DNA of 64,000 bases, from NCBI GenBank assembly GCA_001941065.1, contig MSHJ01000003.1:79038-143037 (forward strand), given 5' to 3'. Within the stretch, counting starts at the first letter, position 1. Each line of letters starts with the position of its first letter. Shown here one piece after another: positions 25,280-34,293 of this stretch. The translations under genes were made by a program, and so were the position numbers. The notes beneath the pieces are model-generated. The model had not been told where the DNA came from. It searched no databases and saw only the letters and a list, made by a program, of their open reading frames with translations. Source of the stretch: Alistipes sp. Zagget8. GTDB lineage: Bacteria > Bacteroidota > Bacteroidia > Bacteroidales > Rikenellaceae.

Positions 25280-26131
25280 TTATTTCTCCGTTTCCCGTTT
25301 GACTGCCTCCCAGCCGATGATGGCGTTTTTGCGCACCGGGCCGTAGCGGTAGTTGCCGATGATGCCGGAGGACTGTATGACGCGGTGGCAGGGGATCAGC
25401 AGCACGACCGGATTGTTGCCCAGAGCCGTGCCGACGGCGCGTTGTGCCCGTTCGTGTCCCGCTTTCAGGGCGAGGTCGGAGTAGGTGGTGAGGCCGCCGC
25501 TCGGAATCTGGAGCAGGGTGTTCCAGACCTTCAGCTGAAAGTCGGTTCCTTTCAGGTGGAGCCTGATTTCGTCGGGTTTGCTCCAGTCCTGCCTGAAGAT
25601 CGACAGGGCGTTTTGCTGATTCTGGTCGGTAAGCCTTCGGTAGGCGGCGTTCGGAAAGGAACTTTTCAGCCGTTCGAACGCTTCCTCCTCGCCTTCGTCC
25701 GCGAAGGTCATGTGGCAGATGCCTTTTTCGGTCGAGCCGACGATGACTGGCCCGAACAGCGTCCCGGCGAACGAATAGTTGATCGTAAGCGCCGCTCCGC
25801 CGTTTTTGTATTCGCCGGGCGTCATGCCTTCGATCCCGACGAACAGATCGTGCAGGCGGCTCGTCGTCGACAGACCGATTTCGTTTGCGGCGTCGAAAAG
25901 CGTGGCATGGGTCTCCTCCAATACCTTTTTCGCATGCTCCACGCTCAAATACCGGGCGAACTGCTTCGGCGTAACGCCGACCCGCTCGCGGAACAGCCGC
26001 TGGAAATGGAACGGGCTCAGATGCACGTGATCCGCCACATCGTCCAGCCGGGGCTGAAGGGTGTAGTTCCGGATCAGAAACCCGATGGCCGCGGTGATGC
26101 GTTGGCTGTCTATCTCCTGTTGGGTTTTCAT
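25280..26131 (-). CDS. AraC-Ogt fusion, Ada-like methyltransferase/regulator
   Basis: A 283-residue protein. Residues about 10-105 form an AraC-type HTH domain (LDDVADHVHLSPFHFQRLFRERVGVTPKQFARY); about 120-283 is an O6-alkylguanine-DNA methyltransferase with the acceptor cysteine in IPCHRVIQSSG. The N-terminal zinc/Cys domain of classical Ada is missing, so it cannot sense methylphosphotriesters in that way. It repairs O6-methylguanine and may regulate the adaptive response. It lies 22 bp downstream of a second methyltransferase gene in the same operon. Confidence 0.92.
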   Translation of the reverse strand: MKTQQEIDSQRITAAIGFLIRNYTLQPRLDDVADHVHLSPFHFQRLFRERVGVTPKQFARYLSVEHAKKVLEETHATLFDAANEIGLSTTSRLHDLFVGIEGMTPGEYKNGGAALTINYSFAGTLFGPVIVGSTEKGICHMTFADEGEEEAFERLKSSFPNAAYRRLTDQNQQNALSIFRQDWSKPDEIRLHLKGTDFQLKVWNTLLQIPSGGLTTYSDLALKAGHERAQRAVGTALGNNPVVLLIPCHRVIQSSGIIGNYRYGPVRKNAIIGWEAVKRETEK

Positions 26132-26153
26132 GGGCGGAGCGTTTGAAATCCGT

Positions 26154-26762
26154 TTATAAAGGCAGCCGCGTCCCCGACTCCAGCTCCAGCAGAAACTTTT
26201 TGGCCGGCAATCCGCCGCCGTAACCCGTCAGCGAACGGTCGCTGCCGACGATCCGGTGGCAGGGTGCGAAGATCGACATGGAGTTGGCCCCGTTGGCGTT
26301 GGCCACGGCGCGGACGGCCTTCGGCACGCCCAGCCGCATCGACAGCGCGGCGTAAGAGACCGTCGTGCCGAACGGAACCTTCAGCAGCTCGTTCCATACG
26401 GCCTTCTGGAAATCCGTGCCGACGAAAAGCAGCGGAATGTCGAATGCCCGGCGCCCTCCGGCAAAGTATTCGTCGAGTTGCCTGGCGGCCTTCCGGATCA
26501 CGTCCGACATGCCCTCTTCGAACTCGGCGCACAGGATTCGCTTCAGCCGCTGGTCCACGTGGTTGCGGTGTTTCTCCACCTGCCAGTCGCACAGACAGAG
26601 TTTGTCGCCGAAAGACCCGAGCATCAGCACGCCGCACGGCGCCTGGTAGGGTTGTATCCGGATGACCTTTCCGGCGGGACGTTTCGTGCTGTCTGATTTT
26701 TCGGTTTCCATTCGTTGTGGATTTTGGTGTTTGCGCATATTCGTCGCGGCCTTATTTGACAT
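26154..26762 (-). CDS. ogt: Methylated-DNA-cysteine methyltransferase
   Basis: A 202-residue Ogt/MGMT protein with FQKAVWNELLKVPFGTTVSYAALSMRLG and the acceptor motif APCHRIVGSDRSLTGYGGGL. It removes alkyl groups from O6-guanine in one step. The first ATG at 26762 overlaps the end of the ABM gene by 11 bases, which suits translational coupling; a later ATG at 26711 is nearer the usual family start. Two such enzymes in tandem suggest a strong alkylation response. Confidence 0.9.
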   Translation of the reverse strand: MSNKAATNMRKHQNPQRMETEKSDSTKRPAGKVIRIQPYQAPCGVLMLGSFGDKLCLCDWQVEKHRNHVDQRLKRILCAEFEEGMSDVIRKAARQLDEYFAGGRRAFDIPLLFVGTDFQKAVWNELLKVPFGTTVSYAALSMRLGVPKAVRAVANANGANSMSIFAPCHRIVGSDRSLTGYGGGLPAKKFLLELESGTRLPL

Positions 26763-27144
26763 TCAGAAATTCGTTGGAATCCTGCGGGGCCTCGTTTCGG
26801 TTTTTGTCCGTATATTCACGGATCACTGCGGCAACCGATATTTTGTATTGCTCGAACAGCGTATCGTGCCCTTTTTTCTGGCTCGAGCGGTGGTTTATCC
26901 GATTGCGCCAGCCGGCCGCGGCCTCCTCGCTCTCCCAAAATGAGAGCGAAAGGAATTTGCCCGCTTCGTTCAGGCTTGTGAAACGTTCCACGCTGATGAA
27001 TCCCGGCATCTTTTCGAGTTCCGTTTTCAGCGCGGCGCCCAGCCGGAGATACTCCTCCCGACCTTCTGCCTTGGGCCTGACTTCGAAAAGCACGGCGATC
27101 TTTCGTGTGTGCTCCCGTGCTGCATTTTCCGTTTTCATAGACAT
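26752..27144 (-). CDS. Antibiotic biosynthesis monooxygenase-like protein
   Basis: A roughly 130-residue protein with a dimeric alpha-beta barrel ABM domain: KIAVLFEVRPKAEGREEYLRLGAALKTELEKMPGFISVERF followed by GKFLSLSFWESEEAAAGWR. Members may be quinol or heme-related oxygenases; the role here is unknown. Starts at 27150 (GTG), 27144 and 27138 (ATG) are possible. It is the first gene of the operon with ogt and the AraC-Ogt gene. Confidence 0.85.
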   Translation of the reverse strand: MSMKTENAAREHTRKIAVLFEVRPKAEGREEYLRLGAALKTELEKMPGFISVERFTSLNEAGKFLSLSFWESEEAAAGWRNRINHRSSQKKGHDTLFEQYKISVAAVIREYTDKNRNEAPQDSNEFLNVK

Positions 27145-27165
27145 TAACACTCTGTTTTTCGTTTA

Positions 27166-27173
27166 CAAAGATA
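27166..27173 (-). promoter_or_regulatory. -7 element of ABM-ogt operon
   Basis: Minus-strand TATCTTTG about 21 bp upstream of the ABM start; divergent from the MFS promoter. Confidence 0.6.
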
Positions 27174-27208
27174 TATGGAAAATGATTAGGGAACAACCCG
27201 AAAATTGC

Positions 27209-27216
27209 TATCTTTG
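27209..27216 (+). promoter_or_regulatory. -7 element of MFS gene
   Basis: TATCTTTG 23 bp upstream of the MFS ATG. Confidence 0.65.
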
Positions 27217-27239
27217 CCCGACAGAAATAGCTGTGATCC

Positions 27240-28451
27240 ATGAACACTATCGCCACCGCTGTGCGGCCGGGCAGGACGGTCTATCCGATCCTGCTGATGG
27301 TCTGCGCCACCCACCTGCTTAACGACATGATGCAGTCCGTCATTCCGGCGGTCTACCCGCTCCTCAAGGAGAAATTCGGATTCACATTTGCCCAGATCGG
27401 CCTCATCACGCTGGTCTTCCAGCTCACCTCGTCGCTCCTGCAGCCCGTTGCAGGGCGGCTGGCCGACCTCCATCCGCGGCCCTATTCGCTGGCCGCGGGG
27501 ATGTGTTTCACGCTGTGCGGACTGCTTGCGCTCGCCGCCGCTCCCGGATTCGCGCTTATTCTGGTGTCGGTCGGGCTGATCGGCTGCGGCTCGTCGGTCT
27601 TCCACCCCGAATCCTCGCGTGTGGCCCAGCTCGCCTCGGGAGGCCGCAAGGGACTGGCGCAGTCGATCTTCCAGGTCGGCGGTAATGCCGGAAGCGCCAT
27701 GGGCCCCCTGCTGGCCGCGCTGATCGTGATTCCGTTCGGACAGGCCTCGATCGGCTGGTTCGCATTGGCGGCGCTGCTGGCCATCTTCATCCTCGTGAAG
27801 ATCGGAAACTGGTACAAACGCCAGCTGGCCCTGTCGGCCCGCAGGCCCGCCGTCTCGGCAGATGCCGCGGAACCCGGACTCTCGAAACGGAAAATCCGGA
27901 ACGCGCTCGTCATTCTGGGCGTGCTGGTCTTCTCGAAGTATTTTTACATCGCCTCGATGACCAACTATTTCACCTTTTTTCTGATGGACAAGTTCTCGAT
28001 GTCGGTGCAGGGGGCGCAGTATGCGCTTTTCGCGTTCCTGGCGGCTTCGGCGGCGGGAACCTTCATCGGCGGTCCGGTCGGCGACCGCATCGGGCGCAAA
28101 TACGTGATTTGGGGCTCCATCCTCGGTGCGGCGCCCTTCACGCTGATGCTTCCCTATGCCGGGTTGACCGGGACCATCGTGCTGGCCGTCGTCATCGGGC
28201 TGGTCATCTCGTCGGCCTTCTCGGCTATTCTGGTCTATGCCACCGACCTGATGCCCGGCAAGGTCGGCATGATCGCCGGGGTGTTCTTCGGGCTGATGTT
28301 CGGACTGGGCGGCCTCGGCTCGGCCTTTTTCGGGTGGCTGGCTGACCGGACGAGCATCGAGTTTATTTTCCAGATCAGCACCCTGCTGCCCCTGCTGGGC
28401 GTCATCACGGGCTTTTTACCGAACATAGAATTGAAAAAGCATGAAAAATAA
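27240..28451 (+). CDS. MFS transporter, Fsr-like
   Basis: A 403-residue, 12-TM major facilitator protein. Features such as [48 protein letters not shown] and [41 protein letters not shown] are typical of the fosmidomycin-resistance (Fsr) group of drug/proton antiporters. Actual substrate unknown. Its stop overlaps the start of the acetyltransferase gene by 11 bases. Confidence 0.92.
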   Translation: MNTIATAVRPGRTVYPILLMVCATHLLNDMMQSVIPAVYPLLKEKFGFTFAQIGLITLVFQLTSSLLQPVAGRLADLHPRPYSLAAGMCFTLCGLLALAAAPGFALILVSVGLIGCGSSVFHPESSRVAQLASGGRKGLAQSIFQVGGNAGSAMGPLLAALIVIPFGQASIGWFALAALLAIFILVKIGNWYKRQLALSARRPAVSADAAEPGLSKRKIRNALVILGVLVFSKYFYIASMTNYFTFFLMDKFSMSVQGAQYALFAFLAASAAGTFIGGPVGDRIGRKYVIWGSILGAAPFTLMLPYAGLTGTIVLAVVIGLVISSAFSAILVYATDLMPGKVGMIAGVFFGLMFGLGGLGSAFFGWLADRTSIEFIFQISTLLPLLGVITGFLPNIELKKHEK

Positions 28452-29103
28452 GATCTATCCCCGCGAGGGAGACCGGCAGACGGTCTATCTGAAGGAGGTC
28501 GTCAGCGACCCGAACATCGAGGTCGGGGAGTGGACGATCTACAACGATTTCGCGGCCGATCCCGTCGATTTCGAACGCAACAACGTGCTGTACCACTATC
28601 CGGTGAACCGCGACCGGCTGGTCATCGGAAAGTTCTGCTCGCTGGCCTGCGGCGCACGGTTCCTCTTCAACAGCGCCAACCATACGCTCCGATCGCTGTC
28701 CACCTATCCGTTCCCGATTTTCTGGGGCGAGGAGTGGGGTATCGACAAGTCGGAGGTGGCGTCGGCCTGGGACAACCGGGGCGACATCGTCGTCGGTAAC
28801 GACGTGTGGATCGGTTACGAAGCGGTGGTGATGGCGGGCGTCCGGATCGGCGATGGGGCGATCGTCGCCTCGCGGGCCGTCGTGACGCGCGACGTGCCGC
28901 CCTACGCCATTGTCGGAGGCGTTCCGGCCAAGGTCATCAAATACCGCTTCGACCCGGCGACGGTGGAACGCCTGCTTGCAATCAGGTGGTGGGAGTGGCC
29001 TGCGGAGACGATCCGCCGGGCCCTGTCGCTGATTCGCGGCGGAAAGGCCGATGAGCTGGCGCTATTTGCGGAAAATGAAATAGACGGCCAGGATCAGGCA
29101 TAG
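28441..29103 (+). CDS. Vat/CatB-like xenobiotic O-acetyltransferase
   Basis: A 220-residue left-handed beta-helix (hexapeptide repeat) enzyme. [47 protein letters not shown] (with the catalytic His in NHT) and [54 protein letters not shown] match the streptogramin A/chloramphenicol acetyltransferase family (Vat, CatB). Overlap with a drug-efflux-like gene suggests joint handling of an antibiotic or a cell-envelope compound, but activity on a drug is not shown. The 3' end overlaps the convergent DUF486 gene by 42 bp. Confidence 0.9.
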   Translation: MKNKIYPREGDRQTVYLKEVVSDPNIEVGEWTIYNDFAADPVDFERNNVLYHYPVNRDRLVIGKFCSLACGARFLFNSANHTLRSLSTYPFPIFWGEEWGIDKSEVASAWDNRGDIVVGNDVWIGYEAVVMAGVRIGDGAIVASRAVVTRDVPPYAIVGGVPAKVIKYRFDPATVERLLAIRWWEWPAETIRRALSLIRGGKADELALFAENEIDGQDQA

Positions 29104-29427
29104 AAATCCCGCGAGGTGGTTCCAGCGCAGCGTGTCGGATTTCATGAAAACCAGCGCGAAGACCGTGAACACCGAGAGCGACACGACCTCCTGAATGACT
29201 TTCAGCTCCCAGATCGAGAACGGACCGCCGAATTCGGCGCTTCCGATGCGGTTGGCCGGGACCTGAAGGCAGTATTCGAACAGCGCGATTCCCCAGCTCA
29301 GCAGGACGATGGCGAGTATCCCGAATCGTTCGAGTTTGGATTTGAAGGCGATATGCCCGTACCATGCCAGCGTCATGAAGGCGTTGGAGACCACGAGCAG
29401 CAGGATGGTGGCGATTCCCTTGAACAT
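29062..29427 (-). CDS. DUF486 (DMT-like) membrane protein
   Basis: A 121-residue protein with four TM segments, [29 protein letters not shown] being the family signature. Function unknown; related to small drug/metabolite transporters. It starts 7 bp downstream of the HAD gene stop. Confidence 0.9.
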   Translation of the reverse strand: MFKGIATILLLVVSNAFMTLAWYGHIAFKSKLERFGILAIVLLSWGIALFEYCLQVPANRIGSAEFGGPFSIWELKVIQEVVSLSVFTVFALVFMKSDTLRWNHLAGFLCLILAVYFIFRK

Positions 29428-29434
29428 GATGCAG

Positions 29435-30094
29435 TTAAGCCAGCAGGGCGTCGAGGTCGGTCAGCTCGGCAAAGTTATTGACGATCAGGTCGGCGGCGGT
29501 TTCGCGCTCCAGCACCTCGCGTGGCAGGGTGGTCGTCAGGGCCACGATGCGGCCCGCTCCGGCCCGTTGTGCGGCTTCCAGACCCGCTTTGGCATCCTCG
29601 AAGATCACGCAGTCGGCAGGTGAGACGCCCAGCGCGGCGGCGGCCGTGAGATAGATTTCCGGATCGGGTTTGCAGCGCGTGACCATGTCGCCCGAAATCT
29701 TCACATCGAAATAAGGGCCTATGGCGCACTTTTCGAGCACGAAATCGACGTTCGTTTTGCACCCCGACGAACCCACGGCGCAGCGGATACCCGCCGCACG
29801 GAGCCGTTCGAGCAGTTCGACGAGTCCCTCGACGGGATGGATGTCGGGGGCGTATATCTCGCGGTAGATGGCCTCTTTTTCGTCGGCCAGCGCCGCGAGG
29901 CCCTTTTCGCGAATCACCTCCTCGGGCATGACCGCCCGCATGATGTCGTCGTTGCCCATGCCGAAGCTGTCGGCAAGTTTCTCTTTCCAGTCGGTGACGC
30001 CGTAGCGGTCACAAAATAGCTCGAAGGCACGGATATGCACCGGGGTGTTGTCCACCAATGTACCGTCCATGTCGAACAGGGCTGCTTTTTTCAT
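29435..30094 (-). CDS. HAD-family phosphatase (beta-PGM-like)
   Basis: A 219-residue HAD hydrolase: motif I DMDGTLVD (residues 8-15), an alpha-helical cap, motif II VGSSG, motif III with K in RCKPDPEIYL and motif IV FEDAKAGLEAA. This is the beta-phosphoglucomutase/sugar-phosphatase subfamily. Exact substrate unknown. Confidence 0.92.
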   Translation of the reverse strand: MKKAALFDMDGTLVDNTPVHIRAFELFCDRYGVTDWKEKLADSFGMGNDDIMRAVMPEEVIREKGLAALADEKEAIYREIYAPDIHPVEGLVELLERLRAAGIRCAVGSSGCKTNVDFVLEKCAIGPYFDVKISGDMVTRCKPDPEIYLTAAAALGVSPADCVIFEDAKAGLEAAQRAGAGRIVALTTTLPREVLERETAADLIVNNFAELTDLDALLA

Positions 30095-30156
30095 TTCGAT
30101 TCGAATTTTCCGGCCGCTAAGATAGTCAAAATCCCCGATACCTCTGCAGGCAGAGG

Positions 30157-32649
30157 TCAGAATTTGAGCCGCAGGCTGAGGTTGACGGCGAAATTCTGGG
30201 TGTCCTGCCCGGGTGTGGGATCACGGTGGGTGAGCCGCCAGATGCAGTCCACGCGGAAGAGCTTGAAGATGTTCTCCACGCCGAATCCCATCTCCACATA
30301 GGGGTCCGATACCGAGGTCATGCCCACAGGGAACAGCAGGTCGGCTTCGGTTCCGGCCAACGCGCCGTTGTTCTGCCGCGAAAGCGTACCCCAGACCCCT
30401 TTGCAGACCAGCACCTCGCGCCATTTCAGCTTTTTGATGAGCGGCAGGCGTCCCAGCAGGATGCCGTTGAAATGGTGCTCCCAGAACAGGGCCGCCCAGG
30501 TGTCGGAGGCGAATTCATAAAAATTCATGCACGAAAAGGCATAGGGATCGTAGAAATAGGTGCCGTTGCCCTCGTGGAGCTTCAGCAGCAGGTAAGGGAC
30601 CTTGCCGAAGATGCGGCCTCCCTGCACCGTGATGTCCGAATAGCCCAGCGGCGGCAGTTCGGGGCGGTAGCGCAATCCGGCTTCGAGCCGGTAGTATTCG
30701 TGACTGCCCGACAGGGCGTCGGGAATTCCGGCCGTGAACCCGAGCGTGAGGATGGGGTAGGTCGAGCCCATGTACTGCTTGTCGAAGGGCATACGGTAGA
30801 CCGTCTCGTTTTTCGAGAGACGCAGTCCGACGCTCACCGCGGCGTCCGACACCGAGTTGACCGGCGCACCTCCGGGCCGGAGCATCGGGACATACCGGTT
30901 GGCGAAGATGCGTTGCATACGCGCCCCGGCGAAAGTGCTCACACCGTGGCACCACTCGTGCTCGTAGACCGCCTCGCCGCGGTTGACCATCGAGAGTCGC
31001 TGGTCGCCGCGCGAGAGTATCGACGAGAGGATGTTGCTCTCCGTGAGGGCGTTCTGCCCGGCGCCCAGCTGCATCACGTCGTGCCGGGCCGAGAGGGTCA
31101 GCTTGCGCGTCAGCCGGCGGTTGAAGGCCAGTTCGACGCTGCCGCCGCCCTTCACGTCCTCGTCGCGCGTGCCGTAAGCCACATAACCCCCGACGCGCAC
31201 CGTGCGGCTGACGTTGGTGGTCGTGCGTCCTCCCAGCTGCATGCGGAATCCTTCGAGCTTGTTGAAGCTGGCGAGTTTGTAGTAGGGCCCGATGCCGATG
31301 TATTTCGTGTTCCAGTAGCCGACGATCACGGTGTTGATGAAGGTGTAGATGTTACGGTACAGCGGCACGTGCTGCACCGAGTCGACCATCGAATAGATGC
31401 CCTTCTCCTTCTCGCTCAGCGAGTAGGGGCGTATTCGCTCCCAGTAGGTTTCGTCGTGCTGCGCGGGCTGTTCGTCGCGGACCACGACGTTGTTGTCCAT
31501 GCGCAAGACTTCATCGGGGAGCGGTTCGCCGATCCGCACGTCGCTGTACGCCACTTCGCGCGTGCCGATGAACGAGGTGAGCTTCGACGAGTCGGCTTCC
31601 GAGATGGAGAACTCCGCCGACACGCGGTCGCGGCTACGGAACCAGCTGCCGCTGTCGGTGGGGCGGTTCTCGTTCTCTAACATCATGTGCTTGATCCAGT
31701 TGACGTTGACGCCCTTCGGCATACGCGCCGACGCCGACTGCAGAGCATAGGTCGCCGAGTCGATATTGACCTCGCCGTCGAGCACCGGGGTCGTGAGACG
31801 CTTGGGATGGAAGCGTATTTTGTAGATTTTACGGCCTTCGTGCACCACGCTGTCCACGAGAAAATAGTTGTAGAAGGCGCGGCCTCCGTCGGCCAGCGGG
31901 CTGGCGAAGCGCACGTTGAAGATGTCGATGAAATTGTCGTAGAAATTCACGTCGCCGTGCATGCCGCCCGTGAACTGGGCCACGGCGAAACTGTTCTCGA
32001 CGCCCGAGACACGGCTGGCGCGGATTACCTCGCGCTTGAACTCCGGACGGCTGCTGCGGTAGAGGTCGGCCGTCGATTCGGAGATCATTGCCGGCAGGTA
32101 GGCCTGCCCTGTGAGCGCCGAGGTGTCCACATAGTCGAACACGAAGCCGAAATTGCGCTGGAGGCGTTTGCTCCGGAACTGCGGCTTGATATTCGTCAGG
32201 TCGAGTTCCATTTTAGTGTAGGTGCGGCAACTGTACGTGTCGTACAGGTCGGGGTTGTTGCGGGGCTTGTTGCGGATGACGCCGTCGAGAATCGGGTGTG
32301 CGGGGTTTTCGCCGGGGGTGATGACCACCTGCCCGATGCCGAACTCCACGGCTTCGAGGGCGAAATCCACGTGGTTGAACGTCCCGGGCGTCAGCGTCCG
32401 GGTCTGGGCGGCGTAACCGACCATCGAGGCCTGCACGCGGCTCACCAAGTCGCGGGTTTCGAGGGCGTAGATGCCCTGTTCGTCGGTGACGATACCCGTC
32501 GTGGTTCCGGGGAATACGACACTGACGAATTGCAGGGGCGTTCCGTCGGCGGCGTCGGTCACCCGGCCGCGGACACGGGTGGTTTGTGCCGAGGCGCCGG
32601 CTGCCCAGAGCGCTCCGAGCAGGAACGTGATAATCATCCTTTGCGTCAT
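30157..32649 (-). CDS. DUF5686 outer-membrane protein with carboxypeptidase-like domain
   Basis: An 830-residue exported protein (signal MTQRMIITFLLGALWAAGASA). Residues about 22-105 are a CarboxypepD_reg-like Ig-fold domain (TRVRGRVTDAADGTPLQFVSVVFPGTTTGIVTDEQGIYAL), followed by a long DUF5686 region rich in alternating beta strands, ending in F as in outer-membrane barrels (LSLRLKF). Role unknown, possibly outer-membrane assembly or transport. A TACATTTG element is only 8 bp upstream of this ATG, so either the leader is almost absent or the next ATG (32637) is used. Confidence 0.82.
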   Translation of the reverse strand: MTQRMIITFLLGALWAAGASAQTTRVRGRVTDAADGTPLQFVSVVFPGTTTGIVTDEQGIYALETRDLVSRVQASMVGYAAQTRTLTPGTFNHVDFALEAVEFGIGQVVITPGENPAHPILDGVIRNKPRNNPDLYDTYSCRTYTKMELDLTNIKPQFRSKRLQRNFGFVFDYVDTSALTGQAYLPAMISESTADLYRSSRPEFKREVIRASRVSGVENSFAVAQFTGGMHGDVNFYDNFIDIFNVRFASPLADGGRAFYNYFLVDSVVHEGRKIYKIRFHPKRLTTPVLDGEVNIDSATYALQSASARMPKGVNVNWIKHMMLENENRPTDSGSWFRSRDRVSAEFSISEADSSKLTSFIGTREVAYSDVRIGEPLPDEVLRMDNNVVVRDEQPAQHDETYWERIRPYSLSEKEKGIYSMVDSVQHVPLYRNIYTFINTVIVGYWNTKYIGIGPYYKLASFNKLEGFRMQLGGRTTTNVSRTVRVGGYVAYGTRDEDVKGGGSVELAFNRRLTRKLTLSARHDVMQLGAGQNALTESNILSSILSRGDQRLSMVNRGEAVYEHEWCHGVSTFAGARMQRIFANRYVPMLRPGGAPVNSVSDAAVSVGLRLSKNETVYRMPFDKQYMGSTYPILTLGFTAGIPDALSGSHEYYRLEAGLRYRPELPPLGYSDITVQGGRIFGKVPYLLLKLHEGNGTYFYDPYAFSCMNFYEFASDTWAALFWEHHFNGILLGRLPLIKKLKWREVLVCKGVWGTLSRQNNGALAGTEADLLFPVGMTSVSDPYVEMGFGVENIFKLFRVDCIWRLTHRDPTPGQDTQNFAVNLSLRLKF

Positions 32650-32656
32650 ACCGCGG

Positions 32657-32664
32657 CAAATGTA
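32657..32664 (-). promoter_or_regulatory. -7 element before DUF5686 gene
   Basis: Minus-strand TACATTTG; implies a very short leader for the DUF5686 gene. Confidence 0.45.
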
Positions 32665-32695
32665 GCAAAAATGCACACATTCGGGTAATTTAAAC

Positions 32696-32703
32696 TACCT
32701 TTG
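32696..32703 (+). promoter_or_regulatory. -7 element of ybaK
   Basis: TACCTTTG 28 bp upstream of the ybaK ATG. Confidence 0.65.
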
Positions 32704-32731
32704 CGGCAGATTAGCCGATAAAAGGAACAAT

Positions 32732-33223
32732 ATGGCACACGGGAAAGTCGAGAAGACAAATGCAGCGCGGCTACTCGACCGCGCGAAGATCGCCTACGAA
32801 CTGATACCTTACCAGGTGGATGAGGAGCACCTCGCCGCCACGCACGTCGCCGAACAGCTGGGCGAGGAGATTGCCTGCGTCTTCAAGACCCTTGTGTTGA
32901 AGGGCGACCGCACGGGCTATTTCGTCTGCGTCGTGCCGGGCGACCATGAGGTCGACCTGAAGGCCGCCGCAAAGGTCTCGGGTAACAAGAAAGTCGATTT
33001 GATTCCGATGAAGGAGCTGCTGCCCGTGACGGGCTATATCCGCGGCGGCTGTTCGCCGATCGGCATGAAGAAATCCTTCCCGACCTACATCCACGCATCG
33101 GCCTCCGAACACCCCTTTATCTATATCAGCGCCGGGGTCCGTGGTCTGCAGCTCAAGCTCGCCCCTGCCGACCTGGCGGCCTATGTGCGGGCGACGTTCG
33201 CCGAAATCAGCCGGCCTGCCTAA
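32732..33223 (+). CDS. ybaK: Cys-tRNA(Pro)/Cys-tRNA deacylase YbaK
   Basis: A 163-residue YbaK/EbsC protein: NAARLLDRAKIAYELIPYQVDEEHLAATHVAEQLG, VFKTLVLKGDRTGYFVCVVPGDHEVDLKAAAKVSGNKKVDLIPM and GYIRGGCSPIGMKKSFPTYIHASA. It hydrolyses Cys-tRNA(Pro) made in error by prolyl-tRNA synthetase. Convergent with the rml operon. Confidence 0.95.
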   Translation: MAHGKVEKTNAARLLDRAKIAYELIPYQVDEEHLAATHVAEQLGEEIACVFKTLVLKGDRTGYFVCVVPGDHEVDLKAAAKVSGNKKVDLIPMKELLPVTGYIRGGCSPIGMKKSFPTYIHASASEHPFIYISAGVRGLQLKLAPADLAAYVRATFAEISRPA

Positions 33224-33234
33224 GACACCGGCCC

Positions 33235-34293
33235 TTATCGTCCCTGGTACATTTCCTCGTAATAGCGTTCGTATTCCCCGGAGGTGATATTGTCCATCCA
33301 CGGCTGGTTGTCGAGATACCAGCGGACGGTCTTTTCAATTCCCTCCTCGAATTGCAGCGAGGGTTCCCAGCCCAATTCCTCTTTGAGTTTTCGTGAATCG
33401 ATGGCGTAGCGCAGGTCGTGTCCCGCGCGGTCGGTGACGTAGGTGATAAGCTTCTCCGAAGCCCCCTCGGGACGCCCCAGCAGCCGGTCGGTGACCCGGA
33501 TGACAACCCGGATCAGGTCGATATTGCGCCATTCGTTGAATCCCCCGATGTTGTAGGTCTCGCCGTCGCGGCCCCGGTGGAAGATCGTGTCGATGGCCCG
33601 GGCGTGGTCCTCGACGTAGAGCCAGTCGCGGACGTTTTCGCCCCTGCCGTAGACCGGCAGCGGCTTGCCGTGGCGGATGTTGTTGATGAACAGCGGAATG
33701 AGCTTCTCGGGGAACTGATAGGGGCCGTAGTTGTTCGAACAGTTGGTGATCACAGCGGGCAGCCCGTAGGTGTCGTGAAACGCCCTTACGAAATGGTCCG
33801 ACGACGCCTTCGACGCCGAATAGGGACTGTGGGGATCGTAACGCGTGGTTTCGGTGAACAGCCCGCCATCCAGCGGGAGCGCTCCGTAGACCTCGTCGGT
33901 CGAGATATGGTAGAACCGCTTGCCCTCCCGGGCGTTTCCCCATGCCTCCTTCGCGGCCTGCAGGAGCGCGAGCGTCCCCATAACGTTGGTCCGTGCGAAG
34001 GTGAACGGGTCGCGGATCGAACGGTCTACGTGGCTCTCGGCCGCGAGGTGGATCACCCCGTCGACGGCGTATTCCGCAAACAGCGTGCGCATGGCGTCGT
34101 AGTCGCAGATGTCGCCCCGGACAAAGGTGTAGTTCGGGGACTTTTCGATGTCGCGGAGGTTGGCGAGGTTGCCCGCATAGGTGAGCTTGTCGAGATTGAC
34201 GATCCGGTAATCCGGATATTTCGTGACGAACAGCCGCACGACGTGCGAGCCGATGAATCCGGCGCCGCCGGTTATGAGAAGGGTGCGTTTCAT
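33235..34293 (-). CDS. rfbB: dTDP-glucose 4,6-dehydratase
   Basis: A 352-residue extended SDR enzyme: TGGAGFIGSHVV Rossmann motif, HLAAESHVDRSI, active-site YSASKASSDH (YxxxK) and NNYGPYQFPEKLIPLFI. It converts dTDP-glucose to dTDP-4-keto-6-deoxyglucose. ATG at 34293 overlaps the rfbD stop by 4 bp; the longer reading frame upstream is spurious. Last gene of the operon rfbA-C-D-B. Confidence 0.96.
   Translation of the reverse strand: MKRTLLITGGAGFIGSHVVRLFVTKYPDYRIVNLDKLTYAGNLANLRDIEKSPNYTFVRGDICDYDAMRTLFAEYAVDGVIHLAAESHVDRSIRDPFTFARTNVMGTLALLQAAKEAWGNAREGKRFYHISTDEVYGALPLDGGLFTETTRYDPHSPYSASKASSDHFVRAFHDTYGLPAVITNCSNNYGPYQFPEKLIPLFINNIRHGKPLPVYGRGENVRDWLYVEDHARAIDTIFHRGRDGETYNIGGFNEWRNIDLIRVVIRVTDRLLGRPEGASEKLITYVTDRAGHDLRYAIDSRKLKEELGWEPSLQFEEGIEKTVRWYLDNQPWMDNITSGEYERYYEEMYQGR

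Noticed and set aside
30226..31680. Long open frame on the plus strand (484 codons) opposite the DUF5686 gene
   Set aside because: It is antisense to a gene with signal peptide and domain motifs; GC-rich DNA leaves long antisense frames open. No motifs in its translation.
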